From Branchiostoma floridae (Eukaryota > Chordata > Leptocardii > Amphioxiformes > Branchiostomatidae): 64,000 nt of DNA. The stretch is from the NCBI RefSeq assembly GCF_000003815.2, contig NC_049985.1, forward strand, positions 7,502,066-7,566,065, given 5' to 3'. Position 1 is the first letter of the stretch. Every line of letters begins with the position of its first letter. Below, piece by piece: positions 47,501 through 60,095 of the stretch. The position numbers and the translations under genes are program-made. The notes under the pieces are model-generated. The model was not told the origin of the DNA. It saw nothing but the letters and a program-made list of their open reading frames with translations, and did no database searches.

Positions 47501-49074
47501 GACAAAAAATAAACGTGACGCTACATCAATGTAAAGAGAATTGAGAGAGATTTAAGATGGCATTTGAACACTAACGCTGGACTACTGATTCTGACACTTG
47601 TACAGTTCTGTGTCGTAAGAAGTACTGTCACGGTTAGCTGACGATGGTGCTTTCTTCAAGCACTCTTAGAACCGCGTGTTGTTCAGTAGATTCATTTCGG
47701 TGCGCAAAATATAACATCGGTGTGTCTTAAAGGACCACTTCAACAACACCACAGCTGAGACGTGATACGGGGAGATTCTTCACGGATAGAGCGTGGAGAA
47801 AACGATACTTGAGCACTTCCCGTGCGTGTTTTGCCAATCTTTACCGCCCAGTCACAATCGTCCTAGGCCGTCGTGCGTCGACTTTGATGTAGAATTTTCA
47901 GGCAGGCTGTGACAGCACCGACCACCGACAAGACAAACGGCCTTTTCTGTGGCACTACAGCTGAATTTCGTAAGACATATGCACGACTGTCAAGAATTTC
48001 TTCAGTTTGTGATCGTGTGACGATTGTACGATGAATACGTCATGACTGGGTCACGCTTGAGTCAAAACAGATCTAGACATTTCTAGACTTAACCAACGGT
48101 TCCAACCATCAAGGCAGTAATCATGTAACATGTATCGTGCATATGGAGGTTTTTTTTTACCCGAAATGAAATAAGATCATAGCGTGACGGAAGATAAATA
48201 CAGCAACGTCTTCATCTTCAGCAAACTCCTTTCATGAGATGTAGCAGCATATCAATTTCTCTGTTTTGAGTATCATCAGGTACAGGTGTACACTCCAGCC
48301 AACTACTTTCACTTCTCTCTATGGTGTTGCAAGGTTCACTGTACAGCGTAAGGGCTGACTGTGTGACATGAGAAATCGCTGTGCACAAAGTAGGTAGGCT
48401 AGATATATGTATCAAAAGTTTGGAAAGAAAACACACTATTTGTTAAAGATAAGATAAAAGATTGACATCTTTAACGTTACATCCCACACAATAGTAAAAT
48501 GCAATGCTGCCATTTTTGGTAGCAGCATAACACATGGCTTATCATGGTTATTCAGCTGTTTTCAATTAGCCTGAGTATCATCCTCCGTAGTGACCGCTAG
48601 CTCACGACTTTCGCTTGCTAACCACTCAGACTCCGATGATACTCAGGCTAGTTTTCAATTGGTCACACGAGAGAAGATACAAGAACAGTATTGGGCCTAA
48701 CACCGAGATCAGATGTGCAAAAGTTAGGTGTGACAGGTCCTTCGGTGTAATATAACCAGCTGCTGCCGCGCCGCGTGCCTGCGAAGCTGGTGTGTTAAGC
48801 CGAAGGGCGGTTATACCGGCTATATTGATACAGATACAGATCAGAGACTTTAAGACCATATTGGTAACGCCCTGTACAAGCCCCCTTGGGAATGTAAATA
48901 AAGCATTAGTCAGTGAGACTTACTGAGATTCTAGGGATTTTTATTTTCCAATGATGACAATCTTACATATACATGTACATTTTGTACATTACTTTTGCCA
49001 TGACTGTAGAACTGCATATTATTATACGGTATTTTGTCTATTAGTAAGCATAAAAATGCTTACAGAAGGCTGTA
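47501..49074. other. intergenic region with one foldback element
   Basis: The right side should contain the INTS12 3' end: a minus-strand AATAAA lies at 48,939-48,944, about 130 bases after the stop. The left side should hold the promoter of the minus-strand gene starting at 47,500. Apart from the foldback at 48,567 I see no gene. Confidence 0.6.
48567..48650. mobile_element. short foldback (MULE-like) element with 9-bp target duplication
   Basis: TAGCCTGAGTATCATC at the left is exactly inverted at the right (GATGATACTCAGGCTA), with partial pairing inside. Exact 9-bp direct repeats GTTTTCAAT flank it (48,558-48,566 and 48,651-48,659). It shares TAGCCT ends and duplication length with the element at 33,031. 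Confidence 0.85.
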
Positions 49075-52000
49075 CTAAAATCTGCTCTGCTTCTTTTGTT
49101 GCATTTTGGCTGCTGCTTTTTTCTTCATCATCTGCAGTCTCTTGTTGGCGTCCTGTGACTGCGATGTGGGCAGCTGCAGCATCCTGCCCCCGTTTCCTCC
49201 AGACTTCGCGGCACCGCTTCCCGACGGCTTTACGCTGGCGCTCGTTGGTGGCTTCCCCGAGCCTCCTCCTGGCTTAGCCATGCTGCTTCCCACACTACTA
49301 CTGCTGGATAGGTATTTACTAGAACTCCCTGAGGAGGATGATTTGGACACCACGGCTGCCTTCATGGCGGCCAGCCCCTGTTTACCGGACGTGGCGGCAG
49401 CAGGTTTGGAGCTGCTGAAGGGACCAGTGGGAGCCTTGGTGGTTGTGGGGGTTTTGGGAAGGGAGGACTTGCCACTGATGTTCGCTGCCCAGCTGGCCAG
49501 GCCTGTGAGCTGGGAGCCTGAACCGGTGCTGGACAGGGTGGATGATGATGTCATAGAGGACTGGAAAATAAGACCATAACATATGTAAACTTTGAAAGAA
49601 ATTTTGCTGTACAATGTGTTATCATGACAAGGTCACTTTTCTTGTGTACTATGTATACTGCTAACTATTTGTTTGTTAAAGAAAGTTAAGCTTCTTCTAC
49701 CTTACAATGTGTTATGACATCTTTACTTTTCTTGTGTGATCAAATAGAGATCCACAACATCTTGAGTTATGCTGTCACAGACAAACAGACACACACATGC
49801 ACCTGAAAACATAACCTCTTTGTACATGTAACAAGGAAAACAATACCAGCAATGCTAGATCTGAGGGAGGAGGTTTTCTTACTGTTTCTGATCTCTTAAA
49901 GAGCTGCATGGTGGAGAGGTCAGGAGTCTTAGGTTTGACAGCAGAGTGTTCCTTTTCCCTGCTGCTGGACATGGTGGCAGATGGCTTGGTCTTCTGGGCC
50001 TTTGACGCCTGTAAGTCGTAGAAAGAAAATTTCAGAGAAACATGCTCAAACTGTACACAACACTCCGGCAAATAAAAAAAGGCCACAAATGCTCAAGATG
50101 AGAAAAAATCCATGGCAACAGTATCTACATGGGAGGGGCACACACACGGGAGTTATGAGAACGGTTCATTGGACAGACCTTGAGTGGTGGTAGGGCCTGG
50201 ATCTTGTTCTAGGACAAGTGACAAACAACAGTCATGTACATGGGTTCAACAGCAACAGGAGGCAAGTGTTGCCCCAGTCACATTTCTAAGGGGGCCCAGG
50301 AGGGTATGTACCTGAGTTGGGCCCCAGCTGGGCTCTGAAGTCTAGTGGGGAAACCCAGCTTTCTGGCCACAACATAAATTCCCTGTAGGTAAGGATCCAG
50401 TGTCTTTTTTTGTGGGACTAGCACTGATCTTAACAGAGAGTTAAAAACAGCTGGGGGCCCCAAAATTGCATCATAGCCCCTTCCCCAAAAAAGCCTGTAA
50501 ACTCCCAAGCAGGGCATCAGTTTAGAAATGTGACTGCAGCATATGCAGCATACCACTTGTCTCCTGCTAAGTGCACTTCATTCAAACAATGCTGTGAGTC
50601 TTCACACAAGAAACACATGTTGTTGAGAAGTGTCAAATAAACAATAAGGAAAGAAGGAAGTGACTGTTAGGAGAGTCGCGCCTCACCATTTTCCTGATAG
50701 TACGGGTGCACCGCTGACAGTACCACACCTTCCGGGGGTCGTTTACGTCACTGTCTGTCACTGGTGGGCGGTGACAGTCCTAGATGGGAAGAGGACATAC
50801 ATGTAAGTAACAATGTCTGATAAACAACAAGTTCTACCACCTCTCAACTCTACTTCCTGTCACTCTCATACATTTGTGGGGTGTACTCAAGTAACAACAA
50901 AAACACATCCAGACACACAAAAAACAAACACTCTGTACCCAGCAGCAAGAATCACTCAAGCAGATTTTCCCAGTCATTACTTTTTTTACTGACCTGATGG
51001 TAAAGGTTGTGGCACTCTGCACACTCTACAAGCTGGTTACCAGGAGTCACATTCATCTGCCTGGAGACAAAAAGGGAGAAATCAATCAAGTTTGATAAAA
51101 ACATTGGAAAAGCAAGTACATTACATAAATATCAATAGCTCAGAGTGAACCAACTGCAAAGAAACTAATCTTTCACTTCATAGCAATTCTGTCTTGACTG
51201 TTTGAAAGTAAAGTCTCTAGAAGCTGATTACAAAATGCAGGAAATTTACAAGTGAGGTTTTAATAGCCTGATTTAATCGCGCTTCTCAGGCCCGTCATAC
51301 TGCCGCGCCGAGGAGTCTACAAGCTCCGGATAGCGGAGTTTGCGTTACACAGACTAAGGTTTTAATGTTCACCCTGCTGAGGAAGCCTTTATGGAATGGT
51401 TTATGCTGTTAAATCAGCAAGCAGGTGATGGCTTTAGAACTGTAAATGCATTTACTTTTGTGGTCTTACTTCCAGGTTGCAGGTTTTCATGGTGATCAAA
51501 AACAATTCTGTTGTACAGTATAATTACATAATGGATTTTTGCTGTTATGATCCCATGAAATAGGTCACCACAAAAACAGTGGGAAGAAAACCACTACAAA
51601 CATTTCAAGGTTTACAGTAAGTTCCACTGACCTGCAGATGACACAGACCAGCCCCATCTCTTCTGCAAACTCATCAGCGCTGGTCTCCATCCCTTCTTCT
51701 CCCTCCTCCTCGTCTGAAGACTGCTCCTTCTTCAGTGCCGGCGGAGAGCCCTCGCGAACTGTCGGAGGGTCAGGCTTCTCCAGCTTTGGCTTCTTGTGCT
51801 CTTTGTTCAGGTCAGTCAGGTCCTGTTTAAGCTGGTGTGACAGATTTAAAGAGATGAGAGAAAGATCCCAAAAAGCAGTAACTCAAGCAACTGGATATGA
51901 TTTTGGAAACATTCAGACATTTCAAATAATATCCATTATCTTTTGTCAGTGATACTGGGAGTTATCACTCACTTTGTGTCTTATATTATATGTTATAAGC

Positions 52001-53815
52001 CCAAGTGGGCTGGGAGTGTAAAAGTGCAAGACATGGATCCAATGGATGGTATGTCAATCATATATCTTCGTGTTTCATTAGCAAGTTTCTAAGCCTTTCT
52101 CTGGTATTGTGTTCTTTTAGCTGTTAACATTAAATTGTGGTTATGAGATAGACAGAGGACCTTTAAACGGTCAAAAATGCTTGACCTACAATTCAATAAA
52201 ATGAAAACAGGGTCATCAACATGGCAAAGGACACAGACAAGAGAATAACATGTACCTTCTCCAGACTCCTCTTGTCTGGTTGTTTTTTGGGTGGTTCTGG
52301 AGTGGACCTTCCTGTGCTGCTGCTGCTCAGGGAGGGGGACCGCCGCTCCTTCTGCCCAGGAACCATCAGTCTGCTCATCTGGCCATGGGGCGATCCTCTT
52401 CTTCCCTCCACATCCTGTAATGTTCAACACTTTGGTAAGGGGTGCTATGTATCTGAATTATAGTATACTGTATCTGATTTATAACTGATACCACAAATCT
52501 TGAATCTCTTTCTGTGGTTATATTTTTGTGGTGACTTCTCCACAGTGAATTCATGATGCCACAAATATGCACTTCCAGTACACTACTAGTACTACTCAGT
52601 ACTAAAAAGTACTGGAATCCTAAAAAGAATTCCATCTGTACTGGTTAGCTATCTGTTCAATTGTGACCTATTTCTTTATCTAAGTCTTTTGAGTAGTCAC
52701 AACAGATAGACATTTCTAGTAGACCTGAGATAACATCAGACCAATTTATAATTTTGTGACAACAATTCTTGAAAATATGTTGCAAGGATCATATGCTACC
52801 ACAATTATAGACTGATCCCATAGTCCTACCCACCTCTATTAAAATGTGTAAATGAAAAAGATAAAAATCAAGATGGAAATATTTGATGAATGTGTAGCCA
52901 CTCTCTCATTTGTTGAACTACTTATTAAAAATGTCTCATTGGTTGAACTGCTGATTATAGAAAGCCAGGATCAGTCTATTCTCAGGGAATCTTTCTCTAG
53001 TCTACAGATGTATTCCACACACTGCACTCACTATGCTACAAAGAGGGAATTTTTCAAGTCTACTCTAAAGCAAAGACTAAGTTGTTAGCAGAGGATAGGC
53101 AGAGGTAGGAGATTGTAGGTGCAAAACCAAGGCACACAAGAGAGAAAAGTCACACTTGTCCGTTGACCTGTGCTTTCTCCTCAACTTGTGTTTTCCCACC
53201 CACAGTGTCAGCTGATGGAGAATCCTCCACCTCAGGGGTACAAGAAGCAACAGTGTTACACTCCACTCATCGTGTATGGTTCTCATTTGTACTTAACAAA
53301 CTGATCTGTGATTGGTTGAGACGGGTCATATGACATTTTGCTTGTCATGACTTTCTAGGATGATTTGTGTCAAGTCAAGTCATTCTGTGTCTTGTGAAAT
53401 CGGGTCAGTTGAACCTTCCATCATTCCTAAATTGAATTTGGTCAATTCCTGTATGGCAGAACCATGACATCACAAACCAACATGGCGGTGCCCGCAAACC
53501 AAAAGTTAAAACAGAACAATTTTTTTGCTTCACAAAACCTGTAACTTGACAACAATATATCGATGCTAGACTCAGAAAAAAAACGTTTTTTTCAAAACTA
53601 AGTCGCTGCTTGCCAATCGAAATTTTATGATATTAACATTTTATATGTACCTTGTCAAGCTTTCCTGCTATCGCTGAGGATGCTGCGAGCGACGGAGACG
53701 ACTTGTTGAGCGCAGCGTCGACCAGAGCCTTCAGTTTTTCTGTAGAGTCCTTACTCTTGGAGCGAAGGTACCCTAACGCCTTCACAAAGACGGGATCCAA
53801 CTCAAATGTAGCCAT
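49075..53815 (-). CDS. INTS12: Integrator complex subunit 12 (PHD finger)
   Basis: This is a subunit of the nuclear Integrator complex, which cleaves snRNA and other RNA polymerase II transcripts. Seven exons run 53,815-53,651; 52,414-52,256; 51,831-51,632; 51,060-50,994; 50,779-50,687; 50,008-49,883; 49,560-49,075 (TAG). All phases agree, giving 431 aa against 462 in human. The N terminus [20 protein letters not shown] is the conserved INTS12 start and marks the ATG. A C4HC3 PHD finger spans about 171-221, with zinc ligands C171, C174, C188, C191, H196, C199, C218 and C221 split over three exons. The last exon is a long Ser/Gly/Lys/Pro-rich disordered tail ending in the family-typical [13 protein letters not shown]. 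It is head to head with OXSM, 456 bases apart. Identity rests on the N terminus, the PHD spacing and the C-terminal motif together. Confidence 0.95.
51885..51965. repeat. dispersed repeat fragment in INTS12 intron
   Basis: AAAAAGCAGTAACTCAAGCA followed by ACTGGATATGATTTTGGAAA matches the repeat at 39,293-39,420 (opposite orientation) and at 62,846. No second terminus is recognisable here. Confidence 0.6.
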
Positions 53816-54271
53816 GATTTACTGCGCTGAGTAAAATCGGGACCGTAAAATCGGCGAACTCGTAGTCGCGCGTTCCCCCTTCCCAAAAATGATTTGGAAT
53901 AGCGCACTTTCATTTGGGGGCGTTTGCAATGCAAGGTATTTTTAGTTCTTGATGAAAACTACAATTTTATACACTTTGCTATCAAGGAAATTTACAAATT
54001 TATATATCTTGAAAAACGTCTAGTTATGTTTCTTCATTATGAGGCGTTCCTGACAAACTACGAGTGGTGGATTTCTTTGAATGTACTATTCTAGTGGCCA
54101 AAGGTCATGATTGTCGCGGGGAATAATGGGAAATCAAGATGGCTACCTTGGAGTAGAATTTTTTTCTCCAGGTTTAGAATTATTCATATTTCTGGGTTCT
54201 TTGTGTTTTGAGGGACATGATGTATTAGAGGAACTACTTATCTCTGGTACGCTTTAAACATCTGAACAGTT
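53816..54271. promoter_or_regulatory. shared INTS12/OXSM promoter region
   Basis: These 456 bases separate two divergent start codons, so a bidirectional promoter is likely. A good YY1-type site CAAGATGGCTACC lies at 54,135-54,147. Short CpG-containing stretches flank the INTS12 start (53,840-53,880). There is no TATA box at a sensible distance from either start. Confidence 0.6.
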
Positions 54272-55669
54272 ATGGCTACATTTCGCAGTAGAATGCCTCT
54301 TTTTGCCGTGTCCAAAGCCTTCGTTTCAACGTTGGGGAGGGCGGCGAAGACTTTCCGACCTTTCTCCACTTCCAGGAATCTTTCTTCCCCCGAAAGCAAG
54401 AGAGTTGTTGTGACGGGACTCGGACTAGTGACTCCGCTTGGAGCGGGAACTAAAACCACGTGGTCCAGATTGTTGAACGGAGAGTGCGGAATCACGGCCG
54501 TGCAGGGCCCTGGGTATGAAAAGATCCCGTGTCAAGTTGCCGCTCACGTTCCCAGGGGAGCAGAGGAAGGCCAGTTCGACGCGGACAAGTTTGTCTCAGC
54601 CGCTGACAAACGTGCCATGACAGACGGAATGATTTTCGCTCTCGCGGCTGCCGACGAGGCACTGCAGGACGCGAAATGGAAGCCAGAAACTGAAGAAGAC
54701 AGCAACATGACAGGTGTTGCCATTGGGACAGGTATGGTCAGTTTACAGGACATTGTTGACACCGGTGTCACCCTTCGAGAAAGGGGCTACAATAGAGTTA
54801 GTCCATACTTTGTCCCGAGAATCCTTGTTAACCTAGCAGCAGGGCATGTCAGCATGAGGTACAACCTGAAAGGACCAAACCATGCCGTGTCTACCGCGTG
54901 CACTACGGGACTTCACGCCATAGGAGACGCATACAGGTTTATCAAGTTTGGAGATGCTGATGTGATGGTGGCCGGTGGTACAGAGGCAAGCATTAACCCA
55001 CTGGCATTTGCTGGATTTAGCAGGGCAAGGGCTTTGACAACAAAGTTCAACGACGACCCACAGACAGCGTCTAGACCATTCCATCCTGATAGAGACGGTT
55101 TCGTGATGGGCGAGGGAGCTGGTGTTGTTGTTCTGGAGGAATATGGCCATGCCAAGAGGAGAGGTGCGACCATGTATGCTGAAGTTGTAGGTTATGGTCT
55201 GTCGGGTGATGCGAGTCACATGACAGCACCTTCCGAGACTGGAGATGGCGCCATGAGATGCATGAAGAGAGCTATGCAATGTGCCGGAGTCACCCCCTCT
55301 GAAGTGACATACATCAATGCTCACGCTACGTCCACACCTCTTGGAGACACTGTTGAAAACACTGCAATCAAAACAATATTCAACAGCTGTACATCTTCCT
55401 TGGCAGTTTCTTCAACAAAGGGGGCAGTTGGTCACCTGTTAGGTGCTGCAGGGGCAGTGGAAGCCATTTTCACTGTTCTGGCCTGCGCAGATGGTATGCT
55501 ACCACCAACACTGAACTTGACCAGGGTTGACAAAGAATTTGACCTGAACTATGTCCCCTGTAAGGCGCAAGAGTGGAAAGTGAAGGATGGGAGGAAAAGG
55601 GTTGCGTTGACAAACTCTTTTGGCTTTGGTGGGACAAATGCATCTCTATGTATAAGTAGCATCAATTAA
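54272..55669 (+). CDS. OXSM: mitochondrial 3-oxoacyl-[ACP] synthase
   Basis: This is the condensing enzyme of mitochondrial type II fatty acid synthesis, which extends acyl-ACP with malonyl-ACP and supplies the octanoyl precursor of lipoate. A single open exon gives 465 aa (human 459). Residues 1-40 are rich in Arg and Ser and low in acidic residues, as expected for a mitochondrial presequence ([20 protein letters not shown]). The thiolase-like fold starts at [15 protein letters not shown]. The catalytic triad is visible: Cys210 in [10 protein letters not shown], His351 in [11 protein letters not shown] and His388 in [12 protein letters not shown]. The C terminus [12 protein letters not shown] is the usual KAS II end. 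It is convergent with SPART downstream. AATAAA signals lie at 56,010 and 56,053. The absence of introns in coding sequence could reflect old intron loss or retroposition; no poly(A) remnant is seen. Confidence 0.97.
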   Translation: MATFRSRMPLFAVSKAFVSTLGRAAKTFRPFSTSRNLSSPESKRVVVTGLGLVTPLGAGTKTTWSRLLNGECGITAVQGPGYEKIPCQVAAHVPRGAEEGQFDADKFVSAADKRAMTDGMIFALAAADEALQDAKWKPETEEDSNMTGVAIGTGMVSLQDIVDTGVTLRERGYNRVSPYFVPRILVNLAAGHVSMRYNLKGPNHAVSTACTTGLHAIGDAYRFIKFGDADVMVAGGTEASINPLAFAGFSRARALTTKFNDDPQTASRPFHPDRDGFVMGEGAGVVVLEEYGHAKRRGATMYAEVVGYGLSGDASHMTAPSETGDGAMRCMKRAMQCAGVTPSEVTYINAHATSTPLGDTVENTAIKTIFNSCTSSLAVSSTKGAVGHLLGAAGAVEAIFTVLACADGMLPPTLNLTRVDKEFDLNYVPCKAQEWKVKDGRKRVALTNSFGFGGTNASLCISSIN

Positions 55670-56849
55670 TAGCTGAGCTTGTCTAGCTAGAGATCTACAG
55701 AAATACATGTACTCAGAACAATATTTGGTCAGCCAAAAGGACATGCACACTTTGACAGTTTATGTTTGCATATGGATATGGAAAGGACTGAGGTGTAACC
55801 TGTTGTCTGACCTAATGACTTTCTGTACATTTCAAACAATAGACCAGTTCTGACTGTCAATCACCAATGATAGTATGGCAGTCTGTCTTTTGACCAATGA
55901 GAAAAAGGCTGCTAGGGCTGAGTGTTACTAATCATATTTCTAAAAGTGTAGTAGATGACACTATGCCCTCAAATACCATTTTTGTAACTCGGCCTTACTT
56001 GTGCAATTAAATAAATGATGGCAAAGAAGCTTGTTATGTGCCAATGTATGGAAATAAATATGTACTTCAGCTTTCAACCTTTCCCCATTTCATAACATTG
56101 TCTCATTGTGTCTATGTCATTTAAATATTACAATCATTAACAATACATGTTAGACAAGTTAGACTTAATTTTTATGGTGGAATGAATATCAATGTGGTAT
56201 TATCAATATTTATTCAACAGGGCACAGAGCTGTGGCTCATGGTGTTTTTAAAACTTAAAAAACACCATTAATACAGCAAACATATTGTTTAACTTATTTA
56301 GTTATAAAGCAAAGTTGATGTATGAGGAAATATGTCTGAGTGAATAACTTTATATACATAATACATCTCCTTTATCTTAATACTTTCTTCAATAGCTACA
56401 TTTTACCACATCAAGCTTTATACATCAAAATTCAATTTCCAAATCCACACATAAATACTAGTAGTAATGACATTGAAAAGCAGCAAAAAGCTAAATGGAT
56501 TGTCCTCAATTTACACAAAGTACATCCTGGTACTTGGATATACTACTATACTTTGAATACATAAGCCTAAAGGCACAAGAGGCAAGAATGCAATTGACAT
56601 GGAAGTTGTTCTTTTTTTTTCTGTCAGCATCTTTGCAAAACAGTACACGTACACTTTTCCAACACAGTACACTTCTAGAGTTAACACATTGCATAATGAG
56701 AAGCAAATACATGTATCACACCATAAGTCCATTACTATGTGTTTCAGCCACTTATCCATTACACATTACACTGTGTATTTATGTAATCTCAAGCAGTGAA
56801 TTTTTGTGTGCTGGGTGGCACTGATCTCATTGACAACCTAACTAACCTA
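55670..56849. other. convergent 3' ends of OXSM and SPART
   Basis: Plus-strand AATAAA at 56,010-56,015 and 56,053-56,058 fits the OXSM 3' end. Minus-strand AATAAA at 56,209-56,214 could serve SPART. A segment at about 55,845-55,930 (AGACCAGTTCTGACTGTC, ACCAATGA) resembles sequences near 63,098-63,160 and, more weakly, 61,665-61,760, and is probably a dispersed repeat. No other gene is seen. Confidence 0.6.
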
Positions 56850-59800
56850 CTAAAGCATGTTCCCCATGGCCCCTCCAGCAGCACTCCCACCTGCCCCTCC
56901 CCCTGCTCCATCCGGACCCCCCTTCCCCATACTGGACGGGTCCCCACTTCCAGGGCCCTTATTCCTCCTCATATCTTCTATCGCAGCCTTCCCTGCATCC
57001 TTTGCAGTCCTCTTGAGAATGGCCTTGATGCCGATGTCATCCATGTAGTGCCACGCTAAACCAGCATTCCCCAGGGTGTTGACGGCATCGTCCGCTACCC
57101 TCCCAGCCTGGTTACCATATCTGTCGAGGACAATGTCACATGACTTTTCAGAAAGAGGAGAATGTATACTTCTCAGACTTAAAAGAATTATTGGCCATTA
57201 TACAAAGTACATGTAGTATCCATGGTAAGATTAGTTGACATGTGAAATTCTGGCTTAATGATATAAATTTAGTTTTGCTTGTAACAGTCCTTGCATATAA
57301 TTTGCAAAGGAGAGTGATTTGTTACTTGCAACACAGTTTGAACATTTTTGATTAAATCAAGAAATACAAAAACTGTGCAACATCTTGAGAAGAAAGGACA
57401 TACCAGCTTATAAATTCAAGATGCTGAAATGTGTAAACTACATGATATCCTATGATGTAACATGTCTTACTTGTGTTCAACAGTCTCCACTGTAGCATTA
57501 CCAATGTTCTTGGCAATAGAGACAGCTGCAGCCTCTAGGGCCAGATAGACTGTGCTAAAGGCTGGGAAGAAAGAAGTCAAAATCATATGTTAAAATACTT
57601 TACACGCTTCCTGTAATGTCATTGTGTTATATATCGTTATGAATATATTTGCTGCCTCTCAGAAATACAAAACCATCTTCATGATATAGCTATTGTATAT
57701 GCAAAGTTTTGTTTTAAAGTGAAGATTCAAATCTAAATTGAAAAGGAATAGAACATTTTAATGTATGGTGAAGTTTACCAAATATTAATCAAATTTACCA
57801 AATCCAAGACGACATACACTACAGTCTCTGTCCCAGAGGCGTCGGCAAAAACGAACCATACCTTGTAATCCACCTGCTGCGACCTCCACAACTCCATCCA
57901 TTGTTTGCTTCTTCTTCCCATCTGTGTCATCTTTCACGCTGTCTGGGAGAAGCTGGGTGCCCACCCTCTTCACATGGGGGGCCAGCTCACGACCAACCCT
58001 CAAGGTCAGGTCTCTCACAGCCAACACCACAGCCTTGGTCACTTTCAAGGTCACATGGGTTGTAGCCCTGGCAACCTGTCATTGAGGAAAGAAATAACTC
58101 AAATACTTTCCACAACTTTTGGCATGACTATAGGGGTGGTGCCCATCTCAGTTTCTAGACTATAGCCATTGGGTCACGTAGTTGTGGAAGCATTAAAGTA
58201 GGGGCTAGTCCACTAGTAGTGCAATATAAAGCAAGCACTATAATCTAGATTAAGTTCTGACTAACCTGAGCTCCCTTGACATATTTGGGGTCCACCTCTG
58301 CAGGTTTCTCGTCAGGCCTGATGCGCTCCTTCAGCTTTGCAGTACCTTTGGTCACCAGCTTTCCTGTCAGCTCTGCTCCTTTGGTCGCTCCCCAAGACAC
58401 CCACTCAGCTCCTGAAAACAGTCAAAACATAGCTTTATTTCAATTTAAGCTACATCTGTAACAGTGAGGACAATGATAGCTTTCATAAAAAGTATATACA
58501 TGTACTTATATCCAATATGAAAAAGGCATACATTAAATTAGATATGAATGTATAAAGGTACATGTACTAACAAACCTAAAGTCATGAAAATCTGTTTGTC
58601 AGATCTTATTAAAGCTATCCTGTTTGCAATCTTTAACAAAAACATGCCTGCAGTTCCAAGAAACCATTTACTCCTGAGCACATAAATTACCTGCCATTCA
58701 AAGTATTGAGACCACGGCATATTCAAAATATGAGATTCCAAAACCAGAGATTTCTCTGCAGTACAAAAAAAAGCCACTAGGAGATCCATAATAAAACTTG
58801 TCCTTTGTTTTGTCAACATGAAATATTGACTGGAATTAATTCTTACCAACAACTAGCCCCTTGGACACCTTCTGGCTCCACTGGGGCACCTCTTTAGTGG
58901 ATGTAGGCTCTTCAGGCCTTTCTGGAGCAACTTCTGGTCTCCTCGGAGCAACTTCTGGTCTCCTCGGAGCAACTTCTGGTCTCCTTGGAGCAACTTCTGG
59001 TCTTCTTGGAGCAACTTCCGGTCTCCTTGGAGCAACTTCGGGTCTCTGTGGAGCTTCTGCTGGTGGTGCTGTTGGTATGGCGCCCCGTGTTCCAACCACC
59101 TGAGTCAGGTCTCCAACACCAGCCTCTCCAACCCCCGCCTGAGCCTCAGGAGGCTGTGTATGGAGTTGCGAGTATTCCTGCAGCAGACTCTGAAACTGTG
59201 TCTGCTGCACAGCATCAACTTCTGAGGAGATGACAACCCCCACACAAGAGCCGTACTGTCCTGACAGGATATCGGGGAACATGTAGGCACCAATGCTGCT
59301 GTGCAGAGCAGGCGATTGGCCGGGGACGAGAGGATACAACCAATCAGCGACTTGAAGGAAGGTAGTGTTCTGTTCGGGGATTTTGACGATTCTAAGAGGG
59401 CCTGGGTAAGAAGGGGCACTGACATGACCATCTGGACTGACGTAGAATATCTGTACGCCATCTGGGATGCACAGGAGTTCGTCTGCATCAGTGAAGACAC
59501 TGCTCATTCCTGATGCCTCCTCCTCGGAGAGGATACTGTCTCCTAAGGAGATGAAGTCTCGCTCATCGGCTGTAGACCCCGCCGAGATGTGTCCTCGCGG
59601 AACCACCTCGGAGTATGCAGGGGGCAAATCATTATCTGCTTGTGCGGAGGTGGAGGGTGTTGCAGGGATTACTGCTGAGGGTGGGGGAGGGCGTGAAGGG
59701 GGGGCTACTGGTCTCGTAGAAGGTGCCGAGGGCTCGCTTTCCCGCGGTGGTGCGGTGGGTTGAACAGGGCCTGGATGACCGTTCTGCTGTGGCGCCATCA

Positions 59801-60095
59801 TCGGCTCTAGATACTGAAGCCTGGCTTTCACCTGAGTCAAAGACCTCGTCATTTTACTTCGGAGTTTCGTGGCTTCTTCTCTGTTACACTGAATCTGAAA
59901 CCCCTTTTCCAAGTGGTGGCGTGCTCGCTGGTACAGCTCCATGGCTTTTGCCACGTCCCCGCTCTCATCAGAAGTCAGGGCCTGGTCTACGTAGATGAAA
60001 GCGTCGTGACATTCCCTCTTCAGCGCTTGGTACTGCTCCTCTTCGGTACTAGAACTTTCTGCCCTCCCCCCTCTTTCCATGACTTGGGCGTCCAT
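56850..60095 (-). CDS. SPART: spartin (MIT and senescence domains)
   Basis: Spartin acts at endosomes, lipid droplets and mitochondria; the human gene (SPG20) is mutated in Troyer syndrome. Five exons: 60,095-58,847; 58,411-58,266; 58,075-57,862; 57,561-57,471; 57,120-56,850 (TAG). They join in frame to 656 aa (human 666). An MIT domain occupies about 22-100 (KRECHDAFIYVDQAL, KAMELYQRARHHLEKG). A proline-rich linker and a plant-type spartin N-like region follow (about 100-330). Six seven-residue repeats RPEVAPR occur at about 350-395. The senescence domain then runs from GAEWVSWGATKGAELTGK to DDIGIKAILKRTAKDAG (about 417-600). The C terminus is Gly-rich. Match to vertebrate spartin is clear across exons 2-5. 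The repeat array is not known to me from vertebrate spartins. It is head to head with TMEM184C. Confidence 0.95.
58923..59049 (-). repeat. SPART: 21-bp coding minisatellite in SPART
   Basis: Six consecutive 21-base units, nearly identical, encode RPEVAPR heptads in the disordered linker between the MIT and senescence domains. The inner units differ by at most two bases, which suggests recent expansion by slippage or unequal exchange and probable length polymorphism. Confidence 0.95.

Noticed and set aside
49106-49579. 157-codon plus-strand open frame
   Set aside because: It is antisense to the last INTS12 exon. The Ser/Gly-rich minus-strand protein with the family C-terminal motif is the real product.
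51269-51345. TAGCCTGATTTAATCGCG, resembling the end of the TAGCCT foldback family
   Set aside because: No inverted partner or flanking 9-bp repeat could be found nearby, so a full element is not supported.
58861-59103. Repetitive plus-strand frame (GLLGATS repeats)
   Set aside because: It is the antisense of the spartin RPEVAPR repeat array; periodicity of the DNA makes both strands open.
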